Source of the DNA: Melissococcus plutonius ATCC 35311
Lineage (GTDB): Bacteria; Bacillota; Bacilli; Lactobacillales; Enterococcaceae
Assembly (NCBI RefSeq): GCF_000270185.1
Contig: NC_015516.1
Coordinates: 1,779,501 to 1,843,500, forward strand
Length of the DNA: 64,000 bases
Direction of reading: 5' to 3'
Shown here: in pieces, positions 59,547 through 64,000 of the stretch
How positions within the stretch are numbered: position 1 is the stretch's first letter
Layout of the letters: each line of letters opens with the position of its first letter
The notes under the pieces: generated by a model
The model's input: only the letters and a program-made list of their open reading frames with translations
Told to the model about the DNA's origin: nothing
The model's database searches: none
Made by a program: the position numbers and the translations under genes

Positions 59547-60293
59547 TTAATCATGTATCTTCCAAAAAATATTTGCCGTACAGCATGTCTGCTGGCCAAT
59601 TCGAATTTCGTGTTTTGTTATCTTTTCTGTTTCATTCTCTTCTATTTCATAATGACTTTCAATTTCTTGACCGTATTCTACCTCTTTATCAAATCGAATA
59701 TTAATTTTGGTTGGTTGATAATTCATTAAAAAATCATAATCAAGTACATCTAATAACCAATTGAAATAAATAGCATTATTTACATGCTTATTTCCATCAA
59801 TATCAAAAAAGCGAACTTTATAAAATGAAGATGAGGAATGATCATTTCTTATTTTTTGAATTTTTTCTCCTCGATAAATATTTTTAATTTTTTCACATTC
59901 GAAAGGTTCGATTAATTCTGGCAAAACATTATGCATTTTTCGATTCTTTTGATCCATCAATACAAATGTTGATTTAACGAACACACATTCATTTCCTAGC
60001 TCATCATGAATCCAAAAATTTCGATAACAGAAATACTTGTTATAGGCAGTCGCTTGTGTAGTAATTGCTATTTTTTCACCAGATTTTGGTATTCGACTGA
60101 TTTGAATTTCATAATTTGTAATAATCCATCCTAACCCAAAAGAGGCGACAAAATCTTCTCCACAACCCAATAGATCACATTGATCTTCTGATGTTTTAAT
60201 GATTACTGACAACATAGAAGGAATTTTCATTGAACGGGTCACATCAACATCATAGTAAGCCACTTCATAATAATTTGTAAACTTTTTTGACAT
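59547..60293 (-). CDS. Acyl-ACP thioesterase (FatA/FatB-like)
   Basis: This 248-residue protein has two hot-dog folds. The catalytic segment is in the second half: DGNKHVNNAIYFNWLLDVL, with the Asn/His pair of the plant and bacterial FatA/B family near residue 170. The first half has YYEVAYYDVDVTRSM and LGWIITNYEI. It releases free fatty acids from acyl carrier protein. Homologues are common in lactic acid bacteria. The gene is monocistronic. Confidence 0.87.
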   Translation of the reverse strand: MSKKFTNYYEVAYYDVDVTRSMKIPSMLSVIIKTSEDQCDLLGCGEDFVASFGLGWIITNYEIQISRIPKSGEKIAITTQATAYNKYFCYRNFWIHDELGNECVFVKSTFVLMDQKNRKMHNVLPELIEPFECEKIKNIYRGEKIQKIRNDHSSSSFYKVRFFDIDGNKHVNNAIYFNWLLDVLDYDFLMNYQPTKINIRFDKEVEYGQEIESHYEIEENETEKITKHEIRIGQQTCCTANIFWKIHD

Positions 60294-60350
60294 TTTATCT
60301 CCTTCTCGACTTTATACTTTAATTCTACTTATTGTTTTTTATTTACTATA

Positions 60351-60408
60351 AAAACGTGTGGCCGAACTTCTTAATAATGGAAAAGAGAAGTTTTACCACA
60401 CGCTTTTT
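60351..60408 (-). terminator. Bidirectional terminator downstream of pepC
   Basis: CGTGTGG (60355-60361) pairs with CCACACG (60396-60402), and GAACTTC/GAAGTTT add a second stem segment. T and A runs flank both sides. It also lies upstream of the thioesterase gene. Confidence 0.75.
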
Positions 60409-60526
60409 AATGGCCATACTATTTATGCATTATTTTTAATAAAATAGCTGTCTAAAACGAAAAATCACTATCCGCTTATCCTTATTCATTTAGATTTATC
60501 TTAACCATTGTGTAAAGTAAAAATAA

Positions 60527-61855
60527 TTAAGCCAAAGCTCCCATTGGATCCCATGGAGCTAAAACAGTTGGTTTTTGTTCCCATGCTTTTTGTAGTTCAA
60601 GTGACAATAGATCTTTTCTAACAACAATTTGGTAAGTATATTGATCCATCCAAGCATCACTCATAACAAAGAAACCCTTGTTCCCAACTTTTTCTCCCCA
60701 GCTGTTCTCTACTTTCCATTTTTTTGTCTGGCCATCTATAACATCAACGCCTGTAAGTACCATGGCATGTGTCATTAGACTTTCTCCATAATCCAAGCGT
60801 TCTGCCTTTGTCATTGTAAAATCATTATCAAACAAATCGTTTGTATCAAAGACATCTAAAGCCATAATGCCCGTATCTCTAGTTGATGATTGACCAACAT
60901 CACAACCAAACCAAACAGATTCGCCTTGTTCTAATTGTGCTTTAGCCAGTTTTTTTAATATAGGCATCTCTACGTTCAAATATTTCACTTGCTTACCACC
61001 AACAACATTACCTAACATGTCAACTGTATAGGTTTGATTAAAAGGTTTGTCTGTTGTTGGTGCATTAATTACACTAACATAATTATTTAAATCAACACCC
61101 AAATATTTTTCATAAAATTTTTGAGGTGTCAAATTTTGATCAATATAATAATTTTTATCGTCATCACGATATTCAAAATCAAATGTTTCAGGAGGTGTGC
61201 CTAAAGAAATAGCCAACAGATTATAAATTCCTTTTAGCATATCTTCTTTAGCTTTTTGTACTTCTTCTTCAGGATGTCCATCAGTAATCATACCACGTAA
61301 AATTGCTGCATCTTTTCTTAATTTTTTATTTAAATACTCATTTAAAGAGCTTGAGTTTGAACTATTACTTGCTTCAGGCATAGCTGATTTAGGAACTACA
61401 CCATACTTTTGAAAGAGAGAGACGATCATATCCCATTGTCCACCATCTTGTTGAGGTGTTGCTAATAAAAAGCTAACTTCACGACTGGTTAATGGCTTAC
61501 CCACTGTAGCAATGATATTTTCATAGAAATAATTTGCTTTTTCATATTTATCCCAGAAAAATGTATAGTTTTGTGATAATTCAAAGTCTTTTAATTTAAA
61601 TCCATTTAATATTTTGTGACGAAATGTGTTCAATGCAGCAAACATCCAACAACGTCCACTTTGTTTTTGATTGGCTACCTTTCCAGTAGATAAATCAATC
61701 GAAAAAACTGGTGTATTTTCTGAATAAGCCATCTGGTTTTCAGCAGAAGCTAAAATTCCATTTTTTACTACACTACGTTGAACAGCCATTTGCTTATTAT
61801 TCTTTAAAAATGCTTGACGGAATGATGCAGTCATAGCAGGATCAATTTTTGACAT
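60527..61855 (-). CDS. pepC: Aminopeptidase C (bleomycin hydrolase family)
   Basis: This 442-residue cysteine aminopeptidase (C1B) has the active-site cysteine in KQSGRCWMFAALN (near residue 70), the histidine in LMTHAMVLTGV (near 363) and the asparagine in KVENSWG (near 385). These enzymes form hexameric rings in the cytoplasm and release amino acids from peptides, a typical lactic-acid-bacterium trait. Length is normal. Confidence 0.96.
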   Translation of the reverse strand: MSKIDPAMTASFRQAFLKNNKQMAVQRSVVKNGILASAENQMAYSENTPVFSIDLSTGKVANQKQSGRCWMFAALNTFRHKILNGFKLKDFELSQNYTFFWDKYEKANYFYENIIATVGKPLTSREVSFLLATPQQDGGQWDMIVSLFQKYGVVPKSAMPEASNSSNSSSLNEYLNKKLRKDAAILRGMITDGHPEEEVQKAKEDMLKGIYNLLAISLGTPPETFDFEYRDDDKNYYIDQNLTPQKFYEKYLGVDLNNYVSVINAPTTDKPFNQTYTVDMLGNVVGGKQVKYLNVEMPILKKLAKAQLEQGESVWFGCDVGQSSTRDTGIMALDVFDTNDLFDNDFTMTKAERLDYGESLMTHAMVLTGVDVIDGQTKKWKVENSWGEKVGNKGFFVMSDAWMDQYTYQIVVRKDLLSLELQKAWEQKPTVLAPWDPMGALA

Positions 61856-62168
61856 TTTCCCATCTCCTCTAATTTTCTATAAAAGCTTCTTTTTATTATT
61901 ATAAGCTTCTCTTTCAGTTCTCTCAACATTTAATTATTATTTTATTTTTTATTAATCAAAATAGCTAAATTTCAATTATCTCTTTAGTTATTTCATAGAA
62001 AAGCACTGATTCGTTCATTAATTTCTATAATAAATTCAAATAAAATTTGAAAATGAAGTGTTTACTTTTATATATAAAAGATTCACATAAAATTTGAATA
62101 TATTCTCATCATTTTCTTATTAAATATTTTTTAAAATAACTAAATAATTTAAGTCAATAGAAGATTTT
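61856..62168. other. Intergenic region between copZ and pepC
   Basis: About 310 bp of AT-rich sequence. No gene, terminator with T run or RNA was recognised. Confidence 0.5.
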
Positions 62169-62378
62169 CTACTTATCTATTACTTTATATTTTGTATCTT
62201 TTAATGCATTTTTTAATTCATTCGTTGAAATTTCTACTTCACTAATAATTGTAACTTCCTTTTTATCTAGATCTGTCTTAACTTCCTTAACAGAAGCCAG
62301 ATGATTAAATTTTTCTTTGATGGTTTTTGCACATCCATCACATTTCATACCATCAATTGTAATAACTTTTTTAAACAT
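62169..62378 (-). CDS. copZ: Copper chaperone CopZ
   Basis: This 69-residue HMA-domain protein carries the metal-binding GMKCDGCAKTI (residues 10-20). It delivers Cu(I) to the CopA pump or the CopY repressor. It lies 41 bp downstream of copA on the same strand. Confidence 0.94.
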   Translation of the reverse strand: MFKKVITIDGMKCDGCAKTIKEKFNHLASVKEVKTDLDKKEVTIISEVEISTNELKNALKDTKYKVIDK

Positions 62379-62419
62379 ACTAATATCTTCCCTTCATTTA
62401 TTATTCTACTTTATATTAC

Positions 62420-64000
62420 TTATTTTGCATGGGGCTTAAATCTTTTTAAGCGTAAGGCATTCAACACTACAGAAATAGAACTAAAGCTCATTGCTGCACC
62501 TGCTACCATTGGATTTAAAAGTGGGCCACCAAATAAGTAGAGAATGCCCATAGCTATTGGTACTCCTAAAATATTGTAAATAAATGCCCAAAAAAGATTT
62601 TCTTTAATATTTTTAATCGTTGCCTTGCTCAACAAAATGGCAGTTTGAACATCAAGCAGATCACTATTCATCAGAATAATTTCGGCTGATTCGATCGCAA
62701 TATCGGTGCCAGAGCCGATAGCAATACCTATATCGACTTGTGCTAAGGCAGGTGCATCATTTATACCATCACCGACCATTGCAATTTTTTTTTCTTTATT
62801 TTGTAACTGTTTGATCGTTTCCGCCTTATTTTCAGGCAATACTCCACTTACAACTTGATCAATCCCTACCTGCTTTGCAATTGCCTGAGCAGTTGCTTGA
62901 TTATCTCCTGTTAGCATAATTGTATTTATTTTCATTTTATGGAGTTGTTCAATAGCTTCTCTACTTGTTGTTTTAACCGGATCTGCTACTGCAATAATTC
63001 CTAATAATTGTTGTCCTTTTGCCACATACATTGGTGTTTTTCCTTTTTTGGCTAATTGATCAAAAATTTGATTGAATTCCTGACTATCAATAGAAAATTT
63101 AGTCATCAATGCCTGATTTCCCAATAATAAATTTTGTTCATTAATGATAGCCTGAATGCCATTTCCAGGAATTGCTTTAAAATTAGAAGCAGAGAGAAGA
63201 GAGAGCTTCTTTTCCTTAGCATATTGAACAATTGCCTCTCCAAGTGGATGTTCGGAGTAATTTTCTGCAGTCGCTGCAAATCTCAAGAGTTCATCTTGAG
63301 TAATTGATTGTGTTGTTATAATATCTGTGACTCTAGGTTTTCCCTCTGTAATTGTTCCGGTTTTATCCAAAACAATTGTTTGAATTTTGTAAGCTGCTTC
63401 TAGTGCATTCCCACTTTTAATTAGTATACCATTTTCTGCACCTTTTCCAGTACCAACCATGATAGCAGTAGGTGTAGCAAGTCCTAAAGCACAAGGACAA
63501 GCAATTACTAACACCGAGATTGTAATCGTTAATGAGAAAATCCAAGATTCATTTCCAAAAAAATACCATGCCATACCAGACAAGAGAGCTATAGCAATAA
63601 TAATTGGTACAAATACACCAGAAATTTTATCTGCTAATCTAGCAATTGGTGCTTTGAAATTTTGTGCCTCTTCAACAAGTTTAATAATTTGAGATAAAGC
63701 CGTCTCTTTTCCTACTTTTGTTGCTTTAAACTGAAAACTACCATTTTGATTAAGACTAGCACCAATAACTAGATCTCCCACCTGTTTTTTTACAGGCATA
63801 CTTTCTCCTGTTAGCATAGATTCGTCAACAGAAGAATTTCCGGTTGTTAACACACCATCTACCGGTATCTTCTCACCTGGCTTTACAAGTAAAACATCAC
63901 CTAAATTAACAGAGGTGACAGGAACTTCTAACTCCTGATTATTCTTAATCACACGGGCAGTTTTCGGAGAAAGATCTATTAATTTTTTAATTGCTTCTGA
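62420..64000 (-). CDS. copA: Copper-exporting P1B-type ATPase, partial
   Basis: The window holds 526 residues of the C-terminal part; the 5' end lies beyond position 64000. Motifs are: the GEKIPVDG actuator loop, TGES, the membrane CPC ([13 protein letters not shown]), the phosphorylation site [24 protein letters not shown] and [11 protein letters not shown]. These identify a Cu(I)-type P1B-1 pump. Reading continues open to the window edge from codon [18 protein letters not shown], so the GTG at 63952 is internal. N-terminal metal-binding domains are not visible. Confidence 0.95.
   Translation of the reverse strand, partial: SEAIKKLIDLSPKTARVIKNNQELEVPVTSVNLGDVLLVKPGEKIPVDGVLTTGNSSVDESMLTGESMPVKKQVGDLVIGASLNQNGSFQFKATKVGKETALSQIIKLVEEAQNFKAPIARLADKISGVFVPIIIAIALLSGMAWYFFGNESWIFSLTITISVLVIACPCALGLATPTAIMVGTGKGAENGILIKSGNALEAAYKIQTIVLDKTGTITEGKPRVTDIITTQSITQDELLRFAATAENYSEHPLGEAIVQYAKEKKLSLLSASNFKAIPGNGIQAIINEQNLLLGNQALMTKFSIDSQEFNQIFDQLAKKGKTPMYVAKGQQLLGIIAVADPVKTTSREAIEQLHKMKINTIMLTGDNQATAQAIAKQVGIDQVVSGVLPENKAETIKQLQNKEKKIAMVGDGINDAPALAQVDIGIAIGSGTDIAIESAEIILMNSDLLDVQTAILLSKATIKNIKENLFWAFIYNILGVPIAMGILYLFGGPLLNPMVAGAAMSFSSISVVLNALRLKRFKPHAK

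Overview
The window reads as a chromosome segment of a very AT-rich low-GC Gram-positive bacterium in the Enterococcaceae. The evidence is enterococcal-type RpoB and RpoC, a PrsA lipoprotein foldase beside a YhaM/YhaN/YhaO block, an acyl-ACP thioesterase, a PepC aminopeptidase, an AhpC plus reductase pair with the reductase domain first, and a CbpA-like CBS/ACT protein. Strong AT bias together with many freshly broken genes would fit Melissococcus plutonius, the European foulbrood agent of honeybee larvae. That name is an inference from base composition, gene content and gene decay; no species marker was checked. I see no rRNA or tRNA genes, CRISPR arrays, insertion sequences or prophage.

Layout. 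1-5.7 kb: trmB (cut by the window edge) and a phosphotransferase, ecsAB, then hit, a YtxH protein and prsA on the plus strand. 5.8-10.8 kb: yhaM, a frameshifted yhaN and yhaO. 11-17.5 kb: a formate/nitrite-family channel, prfC, a CNNM/CBS protein, an AI-2E-family permease and a frameshifted acetyltransferase. 17.5-24.2 kb: ntdP, frameshifted mutY, recX, rlmD (internal stop), dps, comC and msrA. 24.4-33.7 kb: rpoC and rpoB, with birA divergent. 33.7-37 kb: a small accessory patch with an NAD(P)-binding protein, a zinc-ribbon-like protein and a rhamnogalacturonan lyase (PL4) gene carrying two in-frame stops. 37.6-43.5 kb: rplL, rplJ, rplA, rplK, a surface hydrolase, an orphan SdaAB-like protein, nusG, secE and rpmG. 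43.6-52.3 kb: cbpA, murB, exoA, a DnaQ-like exonuclease, ahpF-like and ahpC, an O-methyltransferase and lplA. 52.3-64 kb: a YhfI-like hydrolase, a DUF975 protein, a M42 peptidase, a DUF2798 protein, tig, a PRA-PH-like protein, a DUF72 protein, acyl-ACP thioesterase, pepC, copZ and copA (cut by the window edge). Most genes lie on the minus strand.

How the parts work together. Transcription, translation and secretion functions dominate (RNA polymerase beta and beta', four ribosomal proteins plus L33, NusG, SecE, RF3, trigger factor, PrsA, EcsAB). A second theme is oxidative and DNA damage: AhpC and its reductase behind a PerR-like box, Dps, MsrA, MutY, RecX, ExoA and YhaNO. Copper export (CopA, CopZ) closes the window.

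The most notable observations are: (i) five loci broken by six single-base-scale lesions, three of them one-base losses in A runs and three in-frame stops; (ii) a BirA whose biotin-loop GRGR motif reads SVGR; (iii) two terminator-like hairpins inside the rpoBC leader, downstream of a near-consensus promoter; (iv) a bipartite element repeated before rplK and rplA; and (v) an SdaAB-like protein that has lost its SSSHT motif and its partner subunit. I did not find a convincing large undescribed multi-gene system.
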